A DNA stretch of 64,000 bases from NCBI RefSeq assembly GCF_000001735.4, contig NC_003071.7:14067151-14131150 (forward strand), read 5' to 3'. Below, piece after piece: positions 1-14,821 of this stretch. The position numbers and the translations under genes are program-made. Position 1 is the first letter of the stretch. Each line of letters opens with the position of its first letter. Origin of the DNA: Arabidopsis thaliana (taxonomy: Eukaryota > Streptophyta > Magnoliopsida > Brassicales > Brassicaceae). The notes under the pieces are model-generated. The model made no database searches and had not been told where the DNA came from. It saw only the letters and a list, made by a program, of their open reading frames with translations.

Positions 1-2
1 TA

Positions 3-164
3 GACGGACCATTCGTTACGATAAGTTTAAGAGGCAAGTTTTGGCATACGCGTGCAATGGTTCTAGCTCGACTTGGGAACTACTTAAAACAGAGGATCCC
101 TGAGATTTTGGAGGTTAATATTGAAGATGAAAAGCAACTCGATGATAGTCCTGCAAATTTCTAA
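3..164 (+). CDS. 3' end of an upstream gene (partial, unrecognised)
   Basis: An open frame enters from the left edge and stops with TAA at 162-164. It begins DGPFVTISLRGKFWHTRAMV and ends in an acidic tail, EDEKQLDDSPANF. No start codon is in the window, so this is the C-terminal 53 residues or the last exon of a gene on the plus strand. The other two plus frames stop inside this stretch. From remembered gene order it would be AT2G33180, a protein without assigned function. I recognise no domain. Confidence 0.6.
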   Translation, partial: DGPFVTISLRGKFWHTRAMVLARLGNYLKQRIPEILEVNIEDEKQLDDSPANF

Positions 165-821
165 ATCTTCCATTTTGTTCATTTGGAAAATATTTATTGA
201 TCTTTCTTGCTGCTTAATGTGACTTTGAAGTTTGATGATGCTTATGAGTTGTTAAAACTCTGTTGAGTATCTAAAATCGATGCTTTGTAGCAAAGTATAC
301 ATCGTTTCTAAAAGCCCAAAAGAGACTATCAATTTTTTTTTTTAATAACTAATAATATATGTGCGAGTAAAACCCTAATTTGATTAGGTTTAGCGTTTTT
401 GATCATTTGGTGATTCAAAAGGATTTCACGAGTAAAACGTTTGGTTCCGTGAGGTGGTTTATTCCTAGTCTACAGGGACCCGTGCGGTAAACTCGATACA
501 GCTCCAAATTTGATTCCATAAGTGTGTGGCTTAGATTGGTTATTTATTTATTTTAATAGATTCATTAAACCGTTTTAGTATAAGATTTCTTTTTTTTTAA
601 ATTGGTTTGGTTTGTTAGAATATGAACAAACGAGATGGATCAATCGTCTCCAACGAATTATCTTGTACTTAATTATTTTATAAACAAATGAAATGTAAAA
701 ATAAGTACATGAAAGATATAGAAACGGAATTATCCGAATTAATGATTCTTTTGTTTCACACGAGAAGAAAAAATCCTAAATTGTTAAGCGCACGTACGCC
801 TCCAACAATTGCAACACGAAA
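165..821. other. Intergenic spacer
   Basis: AT-rich DNA holding the 3' UTR of the left-edge gene and the promoter and 5' UTR of the first F-box gene. There are poly-T runs near 330 and 585. I see no RNA gene or convincing additional ORF. Confidence 0.6.
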
Positions 822-1961
822 ATGTCTAGAGATGATAATGGTTGGTCAAAGCTTTATCCTGATCTTTTGCGATCGATATTCGAAAGCTTGAGTTGCTTGG
901 ATTTTCATCGAGCAGGAACCGTTTGTTCAAACTGGTATGCCGTATCTCGATCATGTCCTCTGTATCCATGGAGAATCGTATTCCGAGGTAAGAATTCTGT
1001 CTTGTTTGATCCAATACAAGACAAGATCTACACCAAAAATCTTCTTGGAATCGACTTGTCCAAAATCCATTGTCTTGCTAGTTATGGTAATTGGATCCTA
1101 ATCGTAGATCCTCGTTTAGATTTCTACCTCTTGAACGTGTTTACTCGCGAGACGATCAATCTTCCTTCATTAGAGTCATCGCTACGTGGTGATCGTCCTT
1201 TTAGATTCATACGAAATGATGACGAGTCTGGATACTTTCTTGAGCTCTACGGCACCAAGTTTCTCTTGACGTGGAACGATTTTAGGTTTGAGAAAACTGC
1301 TATCCTGTGGGTAAACGGGAGAAATGGAGATTACGTTGTTGCTTGGGCTATCAAACAGTTCTATATCTTCTCATACAAAAAAATAGGAAATGATGATGAT
1401 GATAAGCGATGGAGTATCACATGCACACAATGTGAGGATATGGCTTATAAAGATAACAAGCTTTATGTGTATACATTTGATCATTACATCAACATTCTTG
1501 ATTTCTCTGGAAATTCTCCTAAAGAACCCATGGAAGAAAACCCTTATCTTAGTCATCCTTTTAGTTTCGTAGATGCGATTTATAAGTTGAGACTTGCGGT
1601 CACAAGGGAAGGAAAGGTTCTAATCGTTCTGAGTTTAGTAGGGTTAGATAAAAAGATTTGCATCTACAAGCTGAATCTTAAGATTGGTGATTGGGAAATA
1701 GTAGAGTCCTTGGGAGATGAAATGTTGATTTTTGGTCATGGGGTCACAATAAGAGCACCGGACAAAGATATTAGTGGGGGAGGACTCAAGAGTGATTCAA
1801 TATGTTTTCTTTATGATGACTATTTGTCTGATCATTATCTTACAATGAAGAGACAACCAATTTGCGGTGTGTTCGATCTTGCGACAAGTACAATCACATG
1901 GCATACAAGATTAGAAGACCTGTCTTCGAAGATTTGTTGGTTTGTTCCAGGATGTGCTTAG
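822..1961 (+). CDS. F-box/DUF295 family protein
   Basis: Single-exon gene of 379 residues. The N terminus (about residues 7-45, WSKLYPDLLRSIFESL followed by DFHRAGTVCSNWY) is an F-box, the motif that binds SKP1/ASK adaptors in SCF ubiquitin ligases. The rest matches the plant DUF295 type: an RxNLPSLESS-like segment near 112-125, a MLIFGHGVTIRAP block, and a terminal CGVFDLATSTITW...WFVPG motif. The start is the first ATG giving an intact F-box. A paralogue of the same architecture follows 429 bp downstream, so the two are a tandem duplication. The substrate is unknown. DUF295 F-box genes turn over fast and many are weakly expressed. Confidence 0.85.
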   Translation: MSRDDNGWSKLYPDLLRSIFESLSCLDFHRAGTVCSNWYAVSRSCPLYPWRIVFRGKNSVLFDPIQDKIYTKNLLGIDLSKIHCLASYGNWILIVDPRLDFYLLNVFTRETINLPSLESSLRGDRPFRFIRNDDESGYFLELYGTKFLLTWNDFRFEKTAILWVNGRNGDYVVAWAIKQFYIFSYKKIGNDDDDKRWSITCTQCEDMAYKDNKLYVYTFDHYINILDFSGNSPKEPMEENPYLSHPFSFVDAIYKLRLAVTREGKVLIVLSLVGLDKKICIYKLNLKIGDWEIVESLGDEMLIFGHGVTIRAPDKDISGGGLKSDSICFLYDDYLSDHYLTMKRQPICGVFDLATSTITWHTRLEDLSSKICWFVPGCA

Positions 1962-2390
1962 TCTAAAACTCTCCTCCTCAGTCTCTGATTTTGGTTTTAT
2001 CAACAATTTGAATAAGTTTTTTTTTTTTGTTAAACGTTGAATAAAGTTTTTTGATTGTAACATGCTTTTTTAAGCTTAATTTTTTTTAATAAAGATATCG
2101 TATGATTTTCTACCGGAAATATGTGATTAAATCATGGACTAAAGTTGTTGTTTCTAGTGACAATTAAGAGATGAGACAAATCATCAACACTAATATACTT
2201 TTCAGACAAATTATTACACTTGATACGCATAACCCTGTTTTAGTTCGCGGGCTTTGCTTGTCACATATATAGCCCATTAATATGGTCTTAGGCCCATGAA
2301 TGGTTTCCTTTGTTCAAAAACCTAACCCTACTTTATTTCTTACATCACAAGTTCACAACCATCGGAATGATTTGAAGAAGACGACAAACA
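1962..2390. promoter_or_regulatory. Spacer and promoter of second F-box gene
   Basis: The 3' UTR of the first F-box gene and the promoter of the second. Two site II-type motifs occur as AGCCCA (2271-2276) and GGCCCA (2291-2296), followed by an AACCCTA telo-box-like sequence near 2323. They sit 95-120 bp upstream of the ATG at 2391. This pattern is typical of Arabidopsis housekeeping promoters and bound by TCP-class factors; function here is inferred. Confidence 0.45.
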
Positions 2391-3521
2391 ATGTCGAGAA
2401 CTCGTTATGATTGGTCCAAGCTTTGTCACGATATTTTGCGATTGATACTCGAAAGCTTGCACTACAAGGATTATCATCGAGCAAGAACCGTTTGCTCTAA
2501 CTGGTACACAGCTTCCACAACGTGTAAGCGACCTCTGTATCCATGGCGAATCAAATTCAACAAGATTTCAACTTCACTCTTCGATCCAAGAGAAGACAAG
2601 ATCCACGAAATTCAACATCCCGGAATCGAATTCTCCGATAGGAATGTTCTTGCTAGCTGCAGCAATTGGTTCTTGATGGTTGATTCTGGTTTAGAATTCT
2701 ATCTCCTGAATGCTTTCACTCGTGAGAGAATCAATCTTCCATCGATGGAGTCATCGATTCTTGGTAAAGAGAGATTGGAAAAAGAAGTTGCGTGGAAACA
2801 TTTCATCGAGCGTACAGACATCATCTCTACCAAGAAACAGGCTTGTCTTTGGATAAATGAGAGAACAGGGGATTATGTTGTGGCTTGGAGTATCAAACAG
2901 CACTATTTGTTCACTTACAAGAAAGGAGATGATTCATGGTTGAATCTTGAAGGCACTAAGTGTGTGTCTATGGCTTTGAATAAGGACTACAAGCTTTATG
3001 TGTATGCATTAGATAACTCCATCAAGATTTTTGATTTATATGGTGAGTTTCCTAGTGAGATTGTCGAGGAGAATCCGTATCGCAACCATCCGTTTAGCTT
3101 TCGGTTTGTTTCGAAGCCCGAGGAACACGCTTGGAAGCAGGTTGTAGCGATTACTAACTCTGGAGAGGTTTTGATGATCGTGAGCTTAAAAGGGTTAGAA
3201 GATAAGCGTTTGTTTTATATATATAAGATGGATTTTGGAAGTTGTAACTGGGAGAGAGTAGATTCTCTTGGAGGTGAGATGTTGATATTTGGTCATGGGG
3301 TTACCATAAGAGCACCGATCTTAGATATTAATGGTTTGGGAATCAAGAGTGATTCAATCTGTTTCCGCGGTGATGATCTTTGGCCACTTAGTCAGCTTTT
3401 TATTCCCATCACACAACCTATGTGCGGTGTATTTGATCTTGCGACAAGTACAATCACATGGCCTAAATCATTAGATGCTTCAGTCTTGAAGAGTTTCTGG
3501 TTTGTTCCAGGACATGCTTGA
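2391..3521 (+). CDS. F-box/DUF295 family protein (tandem paralogue)
   Basis: Single-exon gene of 376 residues, collinear with the preceding F-box protein. It has an F-box at about residues 6-45 (YDWSKLCHDILRLILESL, then YHRARTVCSNWY), the INLPSMESS segment, a MLIFGHGVTIRAP block identical in both copies, and the closing CGVFDLATSTITW...FWFVPGHA. The middle third differs in length and sequence, including a deletion around residues 130-150 relative to its neighbour. The conserved ends suggest both copies remain under constraint. The expected role is an SCF substrate receptor with unknown target. Confidence 0.85.
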   Translation: MSRTRYDWSKLCHDILRLILESLHYKDYHRARTVCSNWYTASTTCKRPLYPWRIKFNKISTSLFDPREDKIHEIQHPGIEFSDRNVLASCSNWFLMVDSGLEFYLLNAFTRERINLPSMESSILGKERLEKEVAWKHFIERTDIISTKKQACLWINERTGDYVVAWSIKQHYLFTYKKGDDSWLNLEGTKCVSMALNKDYKLYVYALDNSIKIFDLYGEFPSEIVEENPYRNHPFSFRFVSKPEEHAWKQVVAITNSGEVLMIVSLKGLEDKRLFYIYKMDFGSCNWERVDSLGGEMLIFGHGVTIRAPILDINGLGIKSDSICFRGDDLWPLSQLFIPITQPMCGVFDLATSTITWPKSLDASVLKSFWFVPGHA

Positions 3522-4049
3522 GTATGTTTTAAGGAGATTGGTTTCTCATTTGGTCTAGTCTAAAGATTCAGAGAGAATCAGCAGAGCTAAGTGTTTTTTG
3601 GCTACTTTGACTTTGGATATTACTATCGATTAGTTCTAGGCTTTTATTGTTCATCTTTTTCCGATTTTTAACAAAACAAATTCTACGGAAGTTTGTGGTT
3701 TAATGAATCTTTGTTTGATAAAAGTTCTTATAGTAATCTTGTAAGAAATCTTACAACTGATCCTCTAAAATTTGTTTATGGAAACAACACACAGCTCTCA
3801 AAATTGCAATGTCACAGTCAATTTCAGTTCATCTATCTATCTGTGAACTTCTGCTGCTGTTGGCTGAGGTTGTTCGTGAACTCTATGCTGTCTCACAATA
3901 GGAGCAATCAACTTCCAAACTGTATTCAAACCAATAAAAACCCAAACTCAGTAAACAAATGTCATTTACTGGCCTAGTTGGTATATAATTTGATTGCAAA
4001 TCTCTCGTTTAGAGCCATCTGTTAGATCAAGAGCTGAAACCATTTAGTT
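3522..4049. other. Convergent spacer
   Basis: 3' flanks of the second F-box gene (plus) and the SERINC gene (minus). Short ORFs here lack domain character. I see nothing else supportable. Confidence 0.5.
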
Positions 4050-6061
4050 TTACATTTTTAACTTACGGTAAATCGCTGCGGCAAACCACTCGTTCACTAT
4101 CTTCACCCATGTGCTTGTCCATCCAACATCAATGCTCCATCTATGTGTTACATAAATAATACAATTTCACAGTCATGACTCTGAGTATTGTTGTTTCAGA
4201 TGAGAATGTGCAGATTGGAATTTTCCTTACTTCTCTGTGGAATGTGAAAGGTTCCAGCTGATAAACAACATAGCAAAGTACATTGCTCCTAAGGAGAACA
4301 CAAGGTGGAAGAATCCATAGCTGTATGGTATATCGTCTTCTTCTTTCGCTTCATCTTTACGAAACTCGAACTGTAATAAAGATCTAAAATGTCTGTGACT
4401 GAAAAATATTGATTTTCAAGATGAGAGTGAATGTAAACTAACCCTGAAGGATTCTGAATCGATCCCGGTTGAGAATGTTGCCATCACAATGGCGCCTATA
4501 GCTATAAGGAAACTCTGAAAAAAGTAAGAAGTTAGATAAACTCTTAAGTAAACAAGAACTCAAGAAGAGGCTTTGAGCTCTTACCAGTATTGTAGTCCAA
4601 TCAGTATGGCTGTTTTGAGTATGCGCATTGCATTTTGTATGTGAAGGTTCGCTGATACAAAACTTCTACTTTAGTAATGCTTTGAAGAACTAAACAAACA
4701 AAAATCAGATGTTGTATTTGTCTTTACCTTCTGATCGCAGACCAACATAGGAAGACAATGTAAGAAGCCATAATCCCGGAAGACAAAAGACCTCTATTCT
4801 TCACCTTTTAATGCAAAGCATCAGTATTCGAAGCAGAGATCAATCTTTGTGCTACCTTTAAGCAAAACTTAGGAAATGTACCTTTGAATGCAAGGAAATA
4901 ACCATCATAACGATTAAAAGTATAACAGTCCATGAGATGAAGAATATATTGAGGCCACAAGCAGTAGAAGCTCCATAAAAGTAGTACATCACTGCGATCC
5001 CGCAAACAGAACCGATGTAGAAAACTATTGACATGACCAAACCAAAAGAACAGCTGCAGAAAACACAGTAGTGTTAGCCAATTGGTGATATATCCACATA
5101 GAGAAAACGCTTTTGTAATGACTGATACTTGCTTACCTTTGCTTACTTTGGTTTTGAGGCATCCAATAGTTATTCCACCAAGTGATGAATTCGATAACAC
5201 TTACAAGTTGCAGACCAAGAAATATCCTGAAACAATAGAAATGGTAAGAGAATTATGTGTTTCTCTTATTCTCTTATCTTATAAGAAGAGTATAACTTGA
5301 AAGATGATTTTACCCTGCACCAACACGAGCGATTTCTCCTGTAAGGAAAACATCATTGTCGTGATCCAAACCAATTAGATAAAATGGAGAATATTATAGA
5401 GTTATAGTGAGACAGAAGCATACCATAAATTTGGATGTAAAGCTGAGGTATGAAGAAAGAAGCTACCATGACTATAACCAGTAGAAAAAACTTAAAGATC
5501 CAATTATCCGAGTGCCAGCTGTTTTGAGCTTCGTGGAGTTTCATTGTGTTCCATGTTGAGAGGAACATAACAAAGTAAAATATCTTCATTGCTAAGGATA
5601 AACTATATAACATACCAAATTACTTAAAAGTATGACTCTATCAGCAAAAGATTTGATATTTCAGGATACGAAACATCCTAAACTCACGCGGAGTACTCCA
5701 AGCGTATGGAAACAACGACTTCCTTCTGGTCCACAACTGCTGACATCTGCAATGATGATTTCAACTTAAAGTATCTTTAACTTCAACATTAGATATATCT
5801 CAAAAGATTTATGAAAAAAATACATGGAAGCAAGGCCAGAGCCTTTTGTGCGTAGTCACGGATAAACCAAGCGCATAGATTTATGATCAAGAAAATGGTT
5901 CCGTAGGTATAACGAGCTCTCAAGGACTTGTTTTTCTCTTGGTAATAATAGAGACTCCTCTGTTCTATTTCCATTATGAGTTCATCTAGATGAGCAGCCT
6001 CTAAATCACCGGGACTGATCTGCAATGGTCTTGTCCGTGTAGCTTCCGCTGATCCATTCAT
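4050..6061 (-). CDS. SERINC (TDE1/TMS) multipass membrane protein
   Basis: Eleven coding exons reconstructed on the minus strand: 5824-6061, 5670-5746, 5424-5583, 5314-5338, 5137-5226, 4882-5053, 4728-4804, 4585-4651, 4443-4514, 4231-4370 and 4050-4140. They join in frame to 402 residues. The family signature CFHTLGVLR/VSLGCF is present as RFHTLGVLRVSLGCF, followed by about ten hydrophobic segments and the family-typical EFITWWNNYW and STGIDSESFR stretches. SERINC proteins are multipass membrane proteins proposed to incorporate serine into membrane lipids; more recent work on animal members describes lipid scrambling. The ATG at 6061 is used because the frame upstream has only a TTG and a splice acceptor at 6071-6072, so the 5' UTR is probably spliced. 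The 25-nt exon is notable. Remembered locus: AT2G33205. Confidence 0.88.
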
Positions 6062-7942
6062 TGCCAAAACCTACAAGAAACTGAAATTAAAGAACCTGTA
6101 AGTACTGAAAATGTAGAGAACAGTAATTATTTTTTGAATGCTACTTGATCCAATGTATACAAAATTCTAAAAAGTGTCTAAATCAATTCTTTTATTCTGT
6201 AAGAATATGAGCGATTTGGTTTAGATTGATGACACAGAACAAACTCTAGAAGGATCATAATGTAATCAACCAAGACTTTAAGAACATCCCTAGAATCTAA
6301 AGACAAGAACAAGAACAACAGGTCAAAAGAGAAACTCTCAATTAGACTCATTATCAGTAATTGAGAGAGAGAGAAAAAAATCCGTTTAAAAAATCTGACC
6401 CTTTTTTTTTTGGCTATGGCTGGAATTTCGCTATGTAAAATTAGACACAGAAGCAAATGAATGAGAAGAAGGCGAAGGAAGAAGAAGCTTGAGAGTTGAA
6501 GTGTGAGTTCAATGTTCTCACACGATAATCACGCAGAGAGTAAAGAAGAAGCAGAGCGGTTCGAAACTCGATTTAAAATACAAAAAGAAAGAGCTTTTGG
6601 TGTATGAAAATGATTCTGTGTAACGTTTTCATCGTAATAACTCTGTGCACTTCTGTTTCTAGCCGTACGATTTGATGACCTCTATCTTTATTTTGCTTTT
6701 GACCAATTTATATTTTTATCTCCAAATGAAAATAAAATTTTGAGTGAATTATTTTAATTTAAGAGAGTTGGATTTCCGCTTGAGTGTTGGTTTTTATGGT
6801 TAATGATTTTCATCACACCACATGAAACTTGCTAATTGAGAACTTTGAACATTGTGTAATATTAAAAATAAAATAAGACGAAACATTCCATGACCACGAG
6901 GTTATGTTATAATGGACAGCCACGTCGTGTTTGTGGAACTTTCTTAAAGTAAAATCTATGATTGATTACTTGTAGTTTAACTAAAAAGTGTGTGTAATCA
7001 ACCGAGACATAAAATTTTCTTGCCAAAACAGATACTAATAGTTTTCTCGTTAAGCTAATTCATCATCTAGATAAGTATTTTTCTTTATTCCCTATCTCTA
7101 TTTGACTACTTTTATATCGTTCGTAAAAGGAATTTGACTATTTACAACACATTTGAACTGGAACTTTTAAGAACATTCTCAAATTGTTTTTGTTTTTGCC
7201 ATCTAGTTCGGTGGACTTATACCATTGCGTTTGACCAACTGGCCAAATTGAATCAATTCCCTCCAAGCTGTAATCAATCCACAATATTAAGTTACATACA
7301 AATACGGTTTCCTTGATTATGGCTTACTGCTATAATAAGTAGGGCAAGCTATGGTTATGGAACGGACAAAGACGTGAAGACAAAAAGAGTTTGGTTCATA
7401 ATTATGACTTTTTTTGGGGGGAAATGAATGTTTTGGGACCCAATTATAACCTTCTTCACCACGCGAATTGTGGACCGTGTTAAGTAGATTTGCTTTCTTT
7501 TTCGGGTAACATACTTTAAACTACACTATATCGTTTGTTTCGTTCTATGAAAAAAGCTTTTTCCATTTTTTATTTGAAATAAGTAGTCTGTTACTTGAAC
7601 CACATATAAATAAACAGCTAAATATCGTGTTAATAAGATATAAGGGTTTGGTGATAGTTGGCGAGAACTAAGGAATCTCCTCCATATGCGCAAACACAAC
7701 CTACTTGATGTTTCACTGAACTCTCTAATCTGAATTATTTTTGGAAGAAATTTGCATGAATCGGAAAAGGATCTTCTTCAAAATAGTTTATAAATCGTTT
7801 GTGAATTGAAAATCACGGAAAATCTGAAGGTCTCTCTCTACCAATCATGATTAAAGAATACATTAGTGTCTTGTGGATGAACCAACCGTAGCATCTCTCA
7901 CAACAGATTCCAAAGAACCCTACTCAGGGTTTATAGTTCTCC
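6062..7942. other. Long spacer: SERINC 5' region and HSP60 3' flank
   Basis: Contains the probable spliced SERINC 5' UTR (acceptor next to 6071, GA-rich leader near 6363-6376 and 6465-6550), its promoter, and the 3' UTR of HSP60 just below 7943. The stretch from about 6700 to 7700 is AT-rich with only short ORFs; I see no gene in it. Confidence 0.5.
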
Positions 7943-11418
<3,476 letters not shown>

Positions 11419-11823
11419 GGTGATTGATTCTCTCACACAACCGAGAAGATTGCAATTAATTCAGATCAGACCGAACTAAAGAAGCTAAATTGACAAATTC
11501 TCTCACTCGTAGATGAGGAGAAATGAAGCAGATCGTCGAAGATTCTATAAGCAGTAGGGTTTAGGGTTTTACGTTTTCTCCAAGCTCATCATTGCTTGGT
11601 CGAGTTTTAGCCTCCGGTTTTGGATCCGGTTCGAGTTTTGACCCGGTACTATTTTAATATGGGCCTTTTAAAGCCCAGTTCATTATTACAACATTTTAAA
11701 AAAAAAGTCACCAAAAAAAAGATTTTTCATTTCATTTCATTTCTGATTGTCTTTCTCAGAATCCCTAGAACACACACTGATTAACGAATCAAAGATCGAT
11801 TTGGGGATCAATCGAGGAAGAAG
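11419..11823. promoter_or_regulatory. Bidirectional promoter between HSP60 and GRIM-19 genes
   Basis: 405 bp between the start codons of two divergently transcribed nuclear genes for mitochondrial proteins. Near the middle, TGGGCC at 11660-11665 and AGCCCA at 11672-11677 form an inverted site II pair (TGGGCCTTTTAAAGCCCA). A telo-box (TTAGGGTTT on the plus strand, 11561-11569) lies in the HSP60 leader side. Site II elements are known in Arabidopsis promoters of respiratory-chain and other mitochondrial genes, so shared control of both genes is a reasonable inference. Confidence 0.7.
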
Positions 11824-12779
11824 ATGACGGAGGCGATGATAAGGAAGAAGCCAGGAATGGCGAGTGTGAAGGATATGCCGTTGCTTCAGGATGGTCCACC
11901 ACCTGGTGGATTCGCGCCGGTCCGATATGCTCGCCGGATCTCCAACACGGGACCTAGCGCCATGGCTATTTTCCTTACCGTTTCCGGTGCTTTTGCTTGG
12001 GGCATGTACCAAGTTGGTCAGGGCAACAAAATCCGCAGGTAATTAGATAATGAGATGTGGAATTTGAGTTTGGTTAGGCTTTTCTCTATTGTGAAATTTT
12101 GAGTAATTTGGGATTGAATCTTAAGACAATTTGGGATTGATGCTTATAAATTTGTGTGGTTAGTCTCGAAATTGGTTACTAATTAACGATCTCTTGAGCT
12201 GTGATGAAGAAAGCAATCAAATTGCAAGATGATATACTAGTGGTTAGTTGCATATTGGTTTTTAGATGGTCACATTGTGAGTTATTTAGCTTGATTAGTG
12301 TCGATTTGGAGTAATTTGCAACGAATAAGACAACACAGTGTTATCTTTCTTGGTGTGTGTAAGTGACATTCTCTAATAGTCTTCTATTGTTAGACTCTCA
12401 ATTGCATAATGATGACAAAAGTGTCAAAATGAGCACAATGTATCAACTCCAAAGTTTTAATGAAGATTGCTGTGATGATAGGGCGTTGAAGGAAGAGAAG
12501 TACGCTGCACGTAGAGCAATTCTACCGATTCTTCAAGCTGAAGAAGATGAAAGGTAGGATTCACAAAAGAAGTTATGTTTGCTTGTGTGGTACAAACTCT
12601 CACATTGGATCACCACGTGTTGATTTGTAAATAGGTTTGTGTCTGAGTGGAAGAAGTATCTAGAATACGAGGCGGATGTGATGAAGGATGTTCCTGGATG
12701 GAAAGTCGGTGAAAACGTGTACAATTCTGGTCGTTGGATGCCTCCAGCTACCGGAGAGCTTCGTCCTGATGTCTGGTAA
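11824..12779 (+). CDS. GRIM-19/B16.6 (NDUFA13) subunit of mitochondrial complex I
   Basis: Three exons (11824-12038, 12482-12553, 12635-12779) join to 143 residues, the usual size of plant B16.6. Residues about 46-65 ([20 protein letters not shown]) are a single membrane helix preceded by a Pro/Gly-rich N terminus ([19 protein letters not shown]), the family hallmark. A charged helical region ([21 protein letters not shown]) and the C-terminal [19 protein letters not shown] follow. It is an accessory subunit of NADH:ubiquinone oxidoreductase in the inner membrane. It shares a promoter with HSP60. Remembered locus AT2G33220. Confidence 0.94.
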
Positions 12780-13260
12780 AATTTCAATGGCTCCTTTTGA
12801 TGATGATGAATGAATGTTTGTTTAAGCATTTTAGAACCTTGATGTTTGTTGTCTCTATATTTCCATCGTATAATAAGAGAAATGATACATACACAGTTCA
12901 TGTATTGCTGGTACGGTACGGAGGAATGTTTTCGGTATTTTTCCCTCATTCACTTATTTCTGTCAATGACGAAATCAGTTTCAGACACATGTTCATATAT
13001 TTTGTTTAAACTAATCATGTTTTAAACTTTCTAGATCAGCTCTAATCAAACACATTTGCTAACAAAAGATAAGTTGGAATGTTAAAGAATACGTTAAATA
13101 CATGGAGCCACATCCTCCTTACAAGAAAATAAGCTCAAACACATTTCACAGTTATACTCTCATGGAGTGGGCTTATCTCTTTGATTTTCACATCACATAA
13201 CACTATCGATCCTCTCTTTTTTACCTCTTCTCATATATGTTTTCGTATAAACAGTGAAAA
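12780..13260. other. Convergent spacer between GRIM-19 and YUC7
   Basis: 3' UTRs of two convergent genes. AT-rich with no further supportable feature. Confidence 0.5.
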
Positions 13261-14821
13261 TCAAAAGTGTGAAATACAACGACGGTGGCGAGTAGCGACA
13301 GTTTTGATCTGTTGCTTAGTTTCTTCTTTCCAGCTATTGGCAATGTCATGAGCTACACTCATTGCATCGAACGATGCACCTGAGAGTCCTCTTCCGGTGA
13401 ATCCCACCGCATACAATCCAGCCTTCCCTTTCCACCCTTTTGGAAATGGGTTTTTCTCTATCCCAATCTCACCCAAGTCGTTTTCCTGCATAACAATAAA
13501 TCAATCACCAATCAACGTCTTAGTTTTTATCAAACTTCCCATAACTATCAATACCGGTATTCTATGGTCCTATAAAATGTTATCTTTTGAGACAAAAATC
13601 TGAAAAAGATAATACTTTTGTCTACCTTAAGCCATGAAGGGACATTGCTTCTGTAACCAGTGGCAAGAATCACTGAATCAATCTGCAGAACTCGACCATC
13701 CACGAGTTCGACCTTTCCCGGACCAAACTTAGCTATTCCCGCTACGATTTTGATCTTTCCTGATTTGATCATTGAAATGGCTCCGATGTCTAGCACGGGA
13801 GTTTTACCTGCGGTGTTCTTCAGCTCTAACGGTCCAATTTCAGGCCTCTTGAGCCCATACTTATCGGTGTTCCCTAGAAGTAACCTTGTGAGAACGAGAA
13901 GAGTCTTGTCCACGAGCCAAACCGGCATCCATTTCATCATTGTTACACTTAACTCGAACGTCGACTTCCCAAGAACTTCTCTCGGTAATACATGAACCTG
14001 ATCGAACAAGGAAAAACAGAGTATAACTATCAGATGCTCTGTTTTAAACAGAGGAGCTACTAAGAATCAGGGTGCTCTGTTTTTCGTAACTTGGTGGGTA
14101 TAATTTACTGAATTTTACTTACGGAGCTTCGAACGACCATTGATGGGCTCGCATCATGATTGCATAGATCAAGAGAGACTTCCATGCCTGAGTTTCCACA
14201 TCCAACTACGAGAACTCGTTTTCCGCGGTACCTCTCGCCGGATTTATAATCTCCAGCGTGAAGAACATCACCACCAAAATCTTCTAAACCCTCAAACTCC
14301 GGCACCACTTTCTCAGCATTCTCTCCCGTCGCCACCACGAGCCACCTGCATATATACTCGAACTCACAATAACCGAGCAGCTCGCTTCTCAAAACAGTCT
14401 GGACCCGCCACAGCCCAAACCTCTTGTCATATTTAGCTGATTGGACCGTCTCATTGAACTTGGGGCGGAGATCAAAGTGGGTAGCGTAGGACTCAAGGTA
14501 CTCAATAAACTGGTACTTCGTTGGATACTCCGGGATATCCTCGGGGAAGGGTAAATTGGGTAATTGACAGAATTGCTTTGGGAGATGAAGCTTGAGACGA
14601 TCATAGGTTCTGTTTTGCCACAGAGAAGCTATGCAGTTAGCTCGCTCGAGGATTACAAACGGAACTTCTTGGCGTTTCAGGTCGGCGGCGACAGCTAGGC
14701 CTGATGGGCCAGCACCGACGATGACAGGCCCATTCACCCAGATGCAACGACGGGAGAAAATGTCCTCAGGCTGAAGCATACTTGAGATGTTGACACAACT
14801 TGTGTTATTGTTATTACACAT
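13261..14821 (-). CDS. YUC7: YUCCA flavin monooxygenase (auxin biosynthesis)
   Basis: Three exons (14123-14821, 13626-13997, 13261-13485) give 431 residues. The FAD-binding motif GAGPSG is at about 36-41, the NADPH-binding GCGNSG at about 207-212, and the FMO-type ATGYRSN at about 345-351. The [11 protein letters not shown] and [16 protein letters not shown] stretches are YUCCA-specific. YUCCA enzymes convert indole-3-pyruvate to indole-3-acetic acid with NADPH and O2, the rate-limiting step of the main auxin pathway. The short N-terminal extension before GPVIVGAG and the gene order indicate YUC7 (remembered AT2G33230). The gene is intact with all cofactor motifs. Confidence 0.95.

Noticed and set aside
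6062..6067. SERINC start two codons upstream (MAMNGS...)
   Set aside because: The codon at 6067 is TTG, and a splice acceptor lies just upstream at 6071; the first ATG is at 6061.
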